A stretch of 64,000 nucleotides of DNA from Trichodelitschia bisporula (Eukaryota; Ascomycota; Dothideomycetes; Phaeotrichales; Phaeotrichaceae): positions 364,963 to 428,962 of the forward strand of contig ML996701.1 of NCBI GenBank assembly GCA_010356995.1. Direction: 5' to 3'. Position 1 is the stretch's first letter; every line of letters begins with the position of its first letter. A model generated the notes under the pieces. The model was not told where the DNA came from and searched no databases. It saw only the letters and a program-made list of their open reading frames with translations. A program made the position numbers and the translations under genes. Positions 33,688-44,236 of this stretch are shown one piece after another.

Positions 33688-33795
33688 GGCCGTGTGGCGT
33701 AATGGCAACGCGTCTGACTACGATTATTCATCCCATCTAGCTTGGGTTGAGTACATGTGATCAGGAGATTGCAGGTTCGACCCCTGCCTCGGTCA
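33688..33795 (+). tRNA. tRNA-Arg(ACG) with a 36-nt intron
   Basis: The parts fall out in order: acceptor GGCCGTG, D arm GCGT-AATGGCA-ACGC, anticodon stem TCTGA, loop CTACGA with anticodon ACG (read ICG), then a 36-nt intron at 33724-33759 in the canonical position one base 3' of the anticodon. The second half begins ATCAGG, and the T arm is GCAGG-TTCGACC-CCTGC followed by acceptor CTCGGTC and discriminator A. The mature molecule is 72 nt. The acceptor stem carries one T-T mismatch (position 6 with 67) and one G-T wobble. Box A (TGGCGTAATGG) and box B (GGTTCGACCCC) are good. A T5 terminator follows at 33801. Confidence 0.9.
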
Positions 33796-33800
33796 TTATC

Positions 33801-33805
33801 TTTTT
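33801..33805 (+). terminator. RNA polymerase III T-run terminator of tRNA-Arg
   Basis: Five T residues lie six bases after the tRNA discriminator base, the usual position and length for a Pol III stop signal. Confidence 0.75.
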
Positions 33806-34005
33806 GCGCTTTTCATGTTCCGGAAACGCAGCTGTGGACCATAAGTCAATTACAGTTTGCTTGGTTTCTCATGTTTGTCGGGGGATATCAACAAGGGACC
33901 ACAACCAAGGCCTTTAGAGACTCAAGCTGATATCTGATTTAAGTAGGCTACAAGACCCCTGCACCTTACGCCGTGCGAGGTACTCCGATGAAAATGCAAG
34001 ATGCT

Positions 34006-34902
34006 TTACTTTCCGTGAACGAAGACACGGCTCTCAACCGGGGTCTTCTGCTCTTTCGGAGCCGGAGCTTCGTTACTAGCACGCCCACCGAACACCAGCT
34101 GCGCTCTCAGAGCCCACTCCTGTGGAATGTTCCAGTAATTCTGAGCCTTCTGGTCGATAACCGGGTTATACTAGTGCGGTTAGATATGCCGACACCACGA
34201 GAATGGCAACTTACGTGCTGTAGATTGGCGCCAAAGCCCTCAGCCTCCAGAGCAGTCCAAAGATGGATCTGGTGCATCGCCGAGGTGTGCTCGCTCCAGA
34301 CAGGGAAGTGCTCAGCGTAGAGCGGGAAGGCCTGCTTGAGCGCGTCGACTGGCGCGGGGTCTTCGAAGAAGAGGATCTAATGGGTGTTAGTGCTCGTTCC
34401 ACAAGTTTGCCCAATCAGGTGTCCCTACCGTGCCGTAACCCGCACGGAACGTATTGAGACGCTGCTCAGTCTTCGGGAACTGATCCTCGGGAACTTGGGG
34501 TCTCAGAACCTCCTTGACGAAGTCCCAGAACCGCTCGTGCTCTTCCTTGAGGAGAACCACGAGGCGTGCCGACTGGCTGTTGAATGAAGAAGGAGTATTG
34601 AGGACGACATCCTTGACGATTTCTTCGATGCGCTCATCGGAGATAGGTGCCTTGTTGTTCAGGGCATAGATAGTGCGACGAGCCTTGACAGCGTCCAGGT
34701 AAGCGGAGGAAGATGCCATAGTGCTAGTGGAGGAGAAGGTACGTAATGAAGAGTTGAGGTGGAAGTGGTTACCGGGGAAGGTATGGTTTCTGGATTTCGG
34801 AATGGCAAACAGGCGGCGGGACGCGACTAAAGTACTCGAAACGGGTTGACGGATCGGGAGGTTGCGACCGATCGCAGTTTTTAGCTGTAGGCGCGAGGCC
34901 AT
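34006..34902 (-). CDS. Nitroreductase family oxidoreductase (Frm2/Hbn1-like)
   Basis: An FMN-dependent nitroreductase-fold oxidoreductase; fungal relatives Frm2 and Hbn1 of yeast are tied to lipid signalling and oxidative stress. Three exons: 34902-34429, 34376-34215 and 34170-34006. From the first ATG it has 266 residues. The family core starts at MASSSAYLDAVKARRTIYAL (Met at 34719), with FNSQSARLVVLL, RFWDFVKEVL, GYGT joined to ILFFEDPAPVD, EHTSAMHQIHLWTALEAEGF with GANLQH, and NPVIDQKAQNYWNIP. The 61 residues before the core are Arg/Ser-rich with no acidic residues and end RTFSSTST, like a mitochondrial presequence. Thus the longer form may be mitochondrial and the 205-residue form cytosolic. 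Divergent from the BAX-inhibitor gene, 718 bp away. Confidence 0.9.
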
Positions 34903-35620
34903 TGCGTTTATTGCTGGGGTGTATTCCTTCACTGCAAAGGTTCGCCAGCGGATTTTGATATTTGAAATCGGCTGTACCCAAAGCGTATGATAAAGGAAGA
35001 TATGGATCTTTGGTGTTGCTTAACAATACAGCTGCGGATGCGGAAGTATGAGCACCCGAGACAAAAATCCGAATTTCCAATGCTCCTCATTCACGCCAGC
35101 TTCCACCGCCATAGTCTTGCGCCCGCCATTCGCGGGTGTCCTAGTGCGTAACTCCGTAGCTTACTACGTAGCTATGATGTAAGCCCATTGAGGTCAGAGA
35201 TAACTGCAAGGGGAAACAAAGCCCTGCAGCTCGGAGTGGCACCAGCCGCATCCGAGGGTCAAATTATTAAGCATCGGGACGTAGCACTGGGAGTAAGTCT
35301 CCATCTCGGCTTATAAAGGTAACAATGCGGCGTCCTTACTTGTCTCTGGCATTCTAGTCGGCATATGCAGCAAAATGTACGAAAATCCTGTTCCAAGTGC
35401 AAAAGCGTCGTTGTCGTCGTCGTCGCGTGCTTTATGGATGCTTGAGTCGCCATGATTGGTCAGTCATATCGCAAGGTGTGTGCACGCAGCCGGAATGGAA
35501 AAACTCTCTCCGAGAGCTGCGCATCCCATGACGCAGGCGTCTACTTGCCACCTCTTCCCCTCATCGGGTCGTCCTCTACGGCGCATCTCTACCACCTCCA
35601 TCGACACCAAAGCGGATAAC
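34903..35620. promoter_or_regulatory. Divergent promoter region, nitroreductase / BI-1
   Basis: A 718-bp head-to-head interval between the two starts. A CGT-rich short run (GTCGTTGTCGTCGTCGTCG-like) lies near 35412. No further gene is supported. Confidence 0.5.
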
Positions 35621-36549
35621 ATGGCGGCAAGCACCAAGTATCAGCCCGCGCCCCAGCGCGACTCATTCGACGAGCCCGGCTATTCCCAAGCGCCACCTTC
35701 CTACCAGGCGGAGAGCGCTCACGCGGCCTTGCTTGGAGCTCCGCGCACCGAGAATGACAACCTTCCGGACGACTTCAAGGTAGGGACCTCGGGGAAGATG
35801 TGCTCGATCTAGCCACTAACCCTTCAGTTTGGCGGGGTCGTCGCCGAAGCGACGCTCGACATCCGCATGCAGTTTGTCCGGAAGGTCTATGCCATCCTGT
35901 AAGCGCCTCCTTCTAGGTCAAGCTGTCCACGAACTGTGTCTAACATAATATTAGAGCTGTTCAGCTACTTGCAACCTGCGCCCTGAGCGCCGTGTCCTTC
36001 TTCAGTGCAGGCTACAAGAGCTGGATCCAGACGAACCCGTGGCTCCTCTGGGTCTCGTTCCTCGGCTCGTTCGGGTTCATGCTCCTCACGTTTTGGAAGC
36101 GCAAGTCGTACCCGACCAACCTCTTGTTTCTCGCTGCCTTCACAGCCACAGAAGCTTACACGATCTCCGTCATCACGTCCTTCTACAACGCCTCAATCGT
36201 GCTAGAAGCCCTCGTGTTCACACTCGGCATCTTCGTTGCGCTTACGCTCTTCGCCTGCCAGTCCAAGTACGACTTCACTGCATGGCAACCATACCTCATT
36301 GGCGCGCTATGGGTTGCAATCCTATTCAGCCTGATGCTCATGTTCTTCCCCTATAACCAGAAGGTTGATCTCGCCTACGGTATCGTCATTGCATTGATCT
36401 TCAGTGTGTACATCTTGGTGGACACACAGTTGATAATGAGGCACTCCCACGTTGAGGAGGAGATTGCCGCGGCCATCTCGCTCTACCTGGACATCATCAA
36501 CCTTTTCCTTGCGATCCTGCGGATCCTCAACAGCCAGAACAACAACTAG
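35621..36549 (+). CDS. BXI1: BAX inhibitor-1 family protein (TMBIM)
   Basis: A multi-pass ER or vacuolar membrane protein of the BAX inhibitor-1/LFG family, which modulates calcium leak, unfolded-protein response and cell death. Three exons, 35621-35779, 35828-35898 and 35955-36549, give 274 residues. A 50-residue cytosolic N-terminus rich in Pro, Gln and Ser (PGYSQAPPSYQAES) precedes the first conserved block FGGVVAEATLDIRMQFVRKV with YAIL joined by splicing to AVQLLATCALSAVSFF. Six or seven hydrophobic segments follow, including FLAAFTATEAYTISVITSFY, ALTLFACQSKYDFT and FSVYILVDTQLIM. The C-terminus HVEEEIAAAISLYLDIINLF and ILRILNSQNNN is typical of the family. The PPSY in the N-terminus could bind WW domains such as Rsp5; this is inference. 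Confidence 0.94.
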
Positions 36550-37475
36550 AAGGCTTCCTTTTCGGACTGGCTGGGCTGGGTTGGCGGGTGTATTTTATGG
36601 CGGCATCAAATTGATTTTAAGCGCTTTGCTTGCTTGCAGCTGTGATGCTCATTGGGTCTTCAATTAACGTCTTTTGTTTCTCCACATATCATAGCGGTTG
36701 TTTCCACTTAAACGTATTTGGCTACAGCCCCTTTGTAAGCAGATCTGATGGAATGTAGTCGAACACCTGGCCGAAGCGTGTGCCACTACCGTGCCTCATA
36801 ATGCGGGGTGACAGCTGTGAATGGCGTCAACCGCCGGAAAGCTAGGGTGAGATGATGCTGGCCAAAGTTTGCAGCTAGCACGGATGAAGCTGGGCGGAAA
36901 CGTGAAGATCAAACCCTTCCGATTGGTCAATTGGATAGGAGTTTATCCTACAGTGAAGTAGATCAAAAGCCTTCCCCCACAGGTGGGTGGATTGATGGGA
37001 TGCAATTGGAGGGAGGGGGGCCAACCAGTGAAGGCGCCATCATTGGAGGTCAACACATTGCTTTGCCCTCCTAAGGGTCAAAAAAACATCTGTCCTCGCA
37101 AGGGTAAATATCGTGCAGCTTCTGCATGACCTCGGCGTAGCTCAGCCATCCTTTTCCACTCCACCTCACGCCGCCGAGTCTGTCGCTACGGTACATTTGA
37201 AGTGTCCAGCTCGCACTCACTCTTCAGCTGGTCTAGACACAGTTCTGGTGCGCCGCCGAGCGTAATTGAAGCGAAAGCCAAAAAACCCCTCCCCCGGACC
37301 CACAAGCTTCGACCGCTCTGTGGTCACCGCCCCTCCCCCCCGGAACCGCTTTGTGCTGAAACAACAACTTCTCAACATTATTCGGTTTGCCAAGCATCTT
37401 CTCCAACTCCATGTGCTGCTGCTGAAGCTGTCACCCACTCTCCACTTGCACCTCCACTCGCCGAGTTCCTCTCCA
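36550..37475. other. Intergenic region with ceramide synthase promoter
   Basis: A 926-bp stretch that holds the BI-1 3' UTR and the ceramide synthase promoter and leader. The frame of the next gene is open for 70 codons upstream of its ATG, but this part is CT-rich leader DNA. No other gene seen. Confidence 0.55.
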
Positions 37476-39053
37476 ATGGCTGGCGAACTGGATATCTCGT
37501 ATGCGCCTGACAAAGTGGGCTCCGAGGCCGAGAAGATGGACGCTTTCCCAGCCCAGGACTCCCTACTCCCCCACGGCGATCATGTAAAGACCAGGAGAGT
37601 CGTTCGCCGGCGGAAACAGAAGAAAGAGGAGAGCCTCATCACGGCGCTGTGCTCGTGGATCGTTGAGCACCAAATCGGTAAACAATTGATATCAGTATGA
37701 GCAGACTCGTAATGCTAACTCGGCACCAGGTCTCGCTATCAACCTCGTCCTCCTGCTGTCTTTAACGCACATCTGCTTCCCTCGCGCTCGTCCACACACA
37801 CGAAAGTTTTTCGAGATGGCGTACTACAATCCCGACACCCAGGCCTACACTCGTGGAATCGACGATATGTACCTTGTCTTCTTCTGGATTGTGGCCTTCA
37901 CTGGGCTCCGCATGGGTTCTATGGAATACCTCCTACAACCATTCGCGCAGTGGGGAGGCATCGAGTCAAAGAAGGCGCGCACGCGTTTTGCGGAGCAGGG
38001 GTGGATGGTCATGTACGACTCAGTGTTTTGGTCGCTGGGCATGGTCGGTTTCGAGTCTTCGAGGCTTTCCCGTTCGCTGCTAACCGAACGCAGTACCTCA
38101 TGTACAAATCTGACTACTGGTTCAACTTGAAGGCCCTGTGGGAGGGTTACCCGCCGATCCACATGTCGGGAACGATGAAATGGTACTACCTTGTCCAGTT
38201 CGCCTTCTGGCTTCAGCAGCTGTTCGTCGTCAACATTGAGGAGCGCCGCAAAGATTTTTGGCAGATGTTCACGCATCACATCTTCACCTGCGCCCTGCTG
38301 TTCGCAAGTTACGGCTGGTACCAACATAAGGTCGGAAACGTCATCCTGTGTACCATGGACGTGGTTGATATTCTTCTGCCGGTATGCATTGCTTCCGTGG
38401 CCTACCAATCCAACTAATCGTTATCGCAGCTGGCTAAAATGTTCAACTATCTCGGCCTCCGCACCCTCTGCGATGTTACCTTTGGAATTTTCATTACCGT
38501 CTGGTTCGTGACACGGCATATCTTCTACCCGCTGGTATGCCGGGCCATCTATGTCGATCTTCCGGTCCTTGGATGCTACGACAGCATAACAGGCGCTAAA
38601 ATCGAGGGCGAAGAAAACACGTCAATCTGGTCCAATATCTCACAACCTTTCACGCGTCCTGGAGGCCATGTATGCTTCAATGATAACATTCGCCTCCTGT
38701 TCCTCGGGATGCTTCTCGCTCTCCAAGTGCTTATGATTCTGTGGTTCGTCATGATATCACGCCTTGCCTGCAGCGTCATCATGGGCAAGGTGGCGGAGGA
38801 CCCACGCAGTGATGATGAGGGCGAGGATAGTTATGAAGAGTTTGAGATTGATGATCACTTCGACGCGGAGTGGGACGAGGAGCATGCGATTGAAGAGGAG
38901 GTCGGCGTCGAGGGGTTGAGCGCGCGGCCCAAGGGTGGGCCATCTGGACGGCGGGGCAAGCGCCCTGTTGCGCGTACGAGCGCCATTTCCATTCCGGGGC
39001 ATGGCGACCACAAGGAGCTTCTGGGGAGGATAGGCTGTGATAAGCCATCTTGA
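37476..39053 (+). CDS. lag1: Ceramide synthase (sphingosine N-acyltransferase), TLC domain
   Basis: An ER acyl-CoA-dependent ceramide synthase joining a fatty acid to a sphingoid base. Four exons, 37476-37677, 37730-38043, 38094-38381 and 38430-39053, give 475 residues. The second intron uses a weak GTCGGT donor, supported because splicing joins SVFWSLGM to YLMYKSDYW, the Lag motif region. The TLC core contains WWMQQ-like FWLQQLFVVNIEERRKDF, the catalytic double His in MFTHHIFTC at about 230-236, GNVILCTMDVVDILLP joined to LAKMFNYLGL, and the final membrane segments. The N-terminus has a basic stretch (TRRVVRRRKQKKEES). The last 90 residues are acidic then basic (EDPRSDDEGEDSYEEFEIDD), as in yeast Lag1/Lac1, where this tail is phosphorylated by CK2. 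The Lag1/Lac1 choice cannot be settled. Confidence 0.95.
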
Positions 39054-39822
39054 GAGCGAGGCGTTTATTAGGCCCAGTTTGTAGAACCAAAAGCACAGGG
39101 TAACGCGATGCTAAGTGGACTTTCTTATACCTTGATGGGACTTTTGAGTGGATGTGTGCGATGGGTAGATGTGGTCTTTTAGGGTCGATCGGTTTCTTTT
39201 CTCTTTGACGATGTTCGCGCTTCGCGCGCCTCGTGTTGTGCGTCGGGTTCCATGCGGTGCGGAGGGGTCTTGCAACCCTATTTTGCTATGTATCGGTCTT
39301 TGCTATGCAGTCTCCCTAGGGTTGCATTCGGTTCCAACAATCGGGGCGTTATATAGCTGGACTTCCCGTCGGCGAGACTTTTTCTCGCGACGATGGTCCG
39401 ATCGGATGGGCTGCATTGTCGCTGGGCGAAGAGTTATATCCTACCACACAAGTACACTTAGGACTACCGTGCTTTACTGCTATAGGCTGTGCAATGTCTA
39501 TCTGGGCGCGTGGTTCTGCGGGATATGTACAGTACCATCATCGCCAATCCCGTGCCGACTCGCCCGGAACATTCCGGTCGGCATGCAGAAGGAGCCCAGG
39601 ACTGGTTGGTCCCAAACCAGCCTCGGCATGGAGGGGCACGCGCGGTTGCCCCACTAGAAGAGCGTGACGATATCATAGGAGGGCACGCGCTATTTTCGAC
39701 GAGGAGTTGGGCTTCAAGTATTCGTAGCAAGCTTGGGCTCGAAGGGCTGGTCACAAGATGGAATGCGGGTCACGATATATGAGGGGTACGTCGCGAAGCG
39801 ATAATAGCACTGTTCGGATTTC
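39054..39822. other. Convergent 3' spacer
   Basis: A 769-bp spacer between the 3' ends of the ceramide synthase gene and the palmitoyltransferase gene. Frames here have no recognised features. It should contain both 3' UTRs. Confidence 0.55.
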
Positions 39823-41225
39823 TTAGCGATCAGCCTCCCTACTGCTGTGCCTGCTGTGGTGACTTGTGCGTCGCTTCCGTTTGCGCCGCCGGCCGCCGCG
39901 CCGGGGGAAAAGGTTACCGAGGTGGTGTTCGTCGAGCAGGGTGTAGAAATCCCGGCCGAGGGGGAAGTCGCACAGCGGATCGTCGTGCCGACAGCATGGC
40001 GGGTCACCAAAAGGCAGAAACCACCCCCAGATGCGTTCTCCCAACACCGATTTCAGGTTGTTGAGCGCGCCGACGTCCCAAATGTTGTCGTCTGGCTTCG
40101 TCTGGATAATTGCGAAGGTGCGTGACACACCAGCCGATGCACCGTTTTCCAATTCGCTGGCTGTGGCGTCGGGCGTGTAGTTTGTGCTGCTGTTCGGGAG
40201 GGGATATGTTATGGTGCGAGACTGGGTGGTTTCTCGGCTAAATGTGGGAATGTAGACCGCAAGAAACTCCGTCCTGCTTCCCCGCCCCAAAAACTCGATG
40301 GTTGTTAAGTTCAGGAGTTGCTGGTGGAGTGTATGTCCAAACATGCCGCCAGTCATGAAACCAAAAAGAGCGCTGAGGACGGCGAAAGCTATAAGGTTGC
40401 CATCGTATGTACCTATCTGCTCAATAGATAAGCAATCTGAGTTAGATGATGACCCATGAATAGACGACTTACCCGCCTCTGTCGGTCGACGATGGCCCAA
40501 ATCACGATACCGAAAAGGAACCCAGTGTACAGGAAACCGTAACAGGTGAACTGCAGAAAGTATTTCATGTTGGTTTCGCTCACCACACCTCCTACCCATG
40601 GACAGAAATGGTCCATGCGCCTCACACAGCGGTTGAAATCACTGCAATGGTGAGTGCGGGCTGGTTTCCAGTTGTTACAGGTGTCGCAGAAGATTGGGAG
40701 CCCTTCTTGGTCACACACCCAAACATCTTTGTTGTAGAACCGGTCCAAGCCAGGAGGAGGCAAAACACGGCCCTCTAATACAGCCACTCGATCTAGCCCG
40801 CCAGACCGGGCAACCTCTGGCCCTTTGCTGCTCAGCCCGGGGCCCCCCTCTTCATGATGGGAATTCGACGCTCTCCGAGGAATGAAGCCAGGATTTGTGA
40901 TGACGGATTGAAGAATGCGGAAGTAGGTGAGAAAGCACAGGAGCATCAGGGGGAAATATACAGCTAATATAGCGATGGCGGTTTTGGGCCGGCGAGGGAC
41001 AAGTTCAAGTTCCTGGTCGAGAGGCCCAGAAAGGTCAAAGAGACTTGGACCCGGCTTGAGAAGGTATCGCACTGGAACCTGTGAGCGCATGACTGATAGA
41101 ATGGCAGGGCTAGACGTACAGCATAACCGATCAACAACGACCCATATTGAGTACGCGTCGATCGCGACTATCACCACCGGGACGATGCGCGACACCCACA
41201 AGTTAGTCGCGTGCGGAGAGCACAT
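39823..41225 (-). CDS. pfa5: Palmitoyltransferase, Pfa5-like, DHFC variant
   Basis: A membrane S-acyltransferase of the zf-DHHC family that attaches palmitate to Cys residues of target proteins. Likely exons are 41225-41120, 41071-40473 and 40416-39823, giving 432 residues. The first (48-nt) intron keeps frame if retained, so a 448-residue reading is also possible. Two N-terminal hydrophobic segments (VSRIVPVVIVAIDAYSIWVV and YFPLMLLCFLTYF) flank a loop. The Cys-rich domain runs VCDQEGLPIFCDTCNNWKPA, THHCSDFNRCVRRMDHFCPW, then VGGVVSETNMKYFLQF. The catalytic tetrapeptide is DHFC, a change seen in yeast Pfa5 as DHYC. The TTxE-like motif follows the last membrane segment as LTTIEFLGRG. The C-terminus is a strongly basic tail (RRGGRRRKRKRRTSHH). 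The extreme N-terminus is less certain. Confidence 0.87.
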
Positions 41226-44029
41226 TGATCCGGTGCTTCCAGGCCCCGGGGGTCATGCCGATGAAAGGATACAGGAAATCAATAGCACAAAGAAACCTAT
41301 ACTCCGACCGCGCGAAGGCTCAAGGTTGACGATGGCCTGGGAACTTGGAAGATGATGCAATCACGGCCGGAACCTCTGGACCGGAATAACATCATTCCGA
41401 AATGCCGACCCCAGAAAGTACCCACCCGAAAAAAAGTTATAGTTATCCTGGTCCGCAAAAACACCTGGGAAAGGTGACCACGACTTTACGGGTAGCCCTT
41501 GGTCTTCAAAGCCGAATTCCGCATTCGATCTTGCACTTGTTTGTGCTCCATCAATGTCCAGACAACCTCTCTCAGTGGCTCTCCCGTAACATCAAGCTTT
41601 ATCGGCTTCTAAGAATCGGCTGGTTCGTTCCGAGTGCGGATACGACCCGAGATTATGCGGCGGAACCCCACATTGTTCGAGCCGAGCCACGTACGTGCTA
41701 CCCGTACGTACCGTAGTAGCTCTGCACGCCTTCCCCGGACCTTGAATCAGAAGCTGCTGCCTCGTTCTACAACCCCTCAAACTCGCAGTAGCATGGCGCC
41801 TTAGGAAGTGGACATATCCCAGGTATCCCATCTACTGTCGATGCGGCTCTGCACTGGAAGCAAGCCGCTCCTAGCAGCAGCTCTGAACTCTGCGGGGCGT
41901 AGACTGAAGCTTGGCTTCCTCAATACCCTGCTTAGTGCGGCTCTTGCGCTTGACCGACGTTCTCAAGGCTCTTCTAGGTCATGAGGGGTCAGTCATATGC
42001 TCATATTTGACCGGTGCACGCCGCCTTAGAGGCCGACGAGAGCCTCACGACACTACCATTCTCCGCAAACGGTCCAGCCTGTCTCTGCCTCGCAGACCGC
42101 CGGGACCACTACTAACAGAATATGCTTCGTATGGTCCTGATCGTTGCGCCAAAAAACTTCGATATCCTCGTGGGGTTTGATGTCTCAACATGATAGATGT
42201 GAGAATGCGCTATTTTACTCGCATATATTCTTTGGGCATCTGCACGATGCATCGTCCCATCAATCATCACTCCTATGGAGACTGGGCTTGAGGAGCGCCT
42301 GTCAACTTGTTGCTGTCGTCCTCCTTCACCGCTTCTAACCGCTCGCCCTTACTTCCAAGCCTCATATGCTGAGGCCGAGTCTGCCGCGGACTCCGCCGAT
42401 GACAAGCGATTGCGGCTCTTGCGCCGGTGAGATTCTCCCAAATGCTTTCTGGAGAGAGTACTCTGCAGCATTAACGCATGGGCAGGATGAACTTCCTTGC
42501 TCAGCCTTGGAGCTGTACAACTTCAGCCCATCTGCATGCAAGCCACTTGCGGCGCAATTCCATGGGGTGATTCAACTGACGAGATACTTGCTCGACCGAT
42601 GCGAGTTCTAGCTTCTAACCTTTTTGTATTCAAGATCTTGCTCAAGACATCCTGAGGTACACGCTGTACAACGCTGAGGCGAACAGTCAACTTGAGAGCA
42701 CAAAGGCTGCAACGCCCCGAAAGTGGTCTTAGGAGTAATGCATCCCTTGGACTCATTTATCTTCAGAGCAGTGTCAAGTCTTCCTTCAAATATCGGATCA
42801 TTGCATCTGGAGTCTCGCATTGCTCGACGAAAAGGCACTTGGTACGGTACAAATCGGCATTCACGCCTCACTATTGGCCTCATGATAGATCCGGCGCCGG
42901 CTACACTACAGAGTCAGATATCGGCAAAGCCCACCGTCCTCAAGTCAAATCTCATTAACTGTCGTCACGCAGCATCGCGTGCTCCGCGCGATGTGCCTGA
43001 TCGCCCTATTGCAGCTCATCCTTGATGCCGCTCATCAACCTTGTCAAGCGTTGGCGACGTGCCATACATCAAACATGATCGCTTAGATATTTCCACTCAC
43101 CGATTGAACCTCTACCAACGAATAGACACGGCATGATATTCTCAAGTTCTGCACTTATCTGCCTGGTGCTAGTGTTGCCGCTCCTTTGACCGGGTAGGCA
43201 GCCCGGCGGCACGAGGTTCATCAGTAAGTAACATTGACATCAAACTACACCGCGGCGGATCTGACCCAATTACAGCCTCATTTTCCTAAACGAGTACTCT
43301 CCCTCTGAGCTTGACCTCCATCAAGCTTTCACCGCCACAAGCCTGCCTATTATGTCACCCACAACCCTTTCCGGCCTCGTACTGAGGCCTCCCGCGAACG
43401 ACTGTGGCCCCTTGGGATGCACGCAACAGGATCGCTATGATCACGTTGCCGGACCTCCAAGCCCTATGTTTTGGGGAGTTCTTCTCTGACATTGGTTCCT
43501 CCTCTAATCCATTCTTTCCAATCGGGCCCAGCGGCCATACTCCAAACTTCTCCATCACCAACTTCTGCCGTTTCTTCGCCTACGAGCGGTAACTTCGCCA
43601 CTGCCTCGCCCCGCCCTAGAGCCCAATCTCTGCGGTGAGGCATCCTGTTGGCCGGTCGAGAGCCCGCTACTTTCCCATCCAACGGAAGCATCGCCCACAT
43701 CGGTAAAGCTATCAAACTCCGCCCGACAGTTCGTAGAACGACTCGGGGTGACCGAACTTCACTTGCTCATTGCCCCGGATTACACCGCCAGTGATCTTCG
43801 CCTCGCGATTTCGTTCATTGCCTTCTCCCAGGCTGACCGTTATGACGTTCCATCACCGCCTCCTTCCCGAATGCTTCATTTGCGCACTGTACATTGGGTA
43901 TATAAACTCGTAGATGATCTCCGTCAATGAACTGTCACCAGCAGCACACTCGAGCATCTTGTTCCAATTCCATTTGCCGAGATATCAGTTCTTTTGCATT
44001 CCCCAACCTTTCGAATACTTTGTGTCAAA
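41226..44029. other. Start of a gene-poor accessory island
   Basis: A 2.8-kb stretch with frames up to about 140 codons but no gene I can support. Compared with flanking gene-dense DNA it looks less GC-rich and is full of stops in all frames. A TATATAAA at about 43899-43906 belongs to the small gene at 44030. Confidence 0.45.
43901..43906 (+). promoter_or_regulatory. TATA box of the first Cys-rich gene
   Basis: TATAAA within GTATATAAACTC lies about 125 bases before the ATG at 44030, a spacing consistent with a fungal promoter. Confidence 0.5.
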
Positions 44030-44236
44030 ATGATCAACCAGGCTCTCACCTTTACTCCTGCCAACGTCAACCAACACAACTCCGCTTCTGCCGAACTCGT
44101 TGATGCAAACTGGCTCTACACATGCTGTAAATGTCACAGCAAAGATGTTGGCCCTGCCCTAGTTGAAGTGACGCCTATGTGCGTAGGGTGCGGCCATGTG
44201 GTCTGTGCCTGCTGCCCCAAGTATTGGGCGAAGTAA
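44030..44236 (+). CDS. Small CX2C-type zinc-binding protein A
   Basis: A 68-residue protein whose C-terminal half has three CX2C pairs: CCKC, then after 15 residues CVGC, then GHVV and CACC, a likely zinc-binding fold. The ATG at 44030 (MINQALTFTPANVNQ) is preceded by TTTGTGTCAAA and a TATA box. The block WLYTCCKCHSKDVGP and MCVGCGHVV resembles the second finger of the gene at 49281 (WYCCDCGDGP, ACVGCDHHRC) in spacing and in Gly-Pro, Cys and His positions, and both end in AK before the stop. They are likely paralogues. A GTAAAC site near the stop could instead splice to an exon starting at about 44285, adding 25 residues. There is no signal peptide, so a cytosolic or nuclear role is more likely; binding to DNA, RNA or protein is unknown. 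Confidence 0.6.
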   Translation: MINQALTFTPANVNQHNSASAELVDANWLYTCCKCHSKDVGPALVEVTPMCVGCGHVVCACCPKYWAK

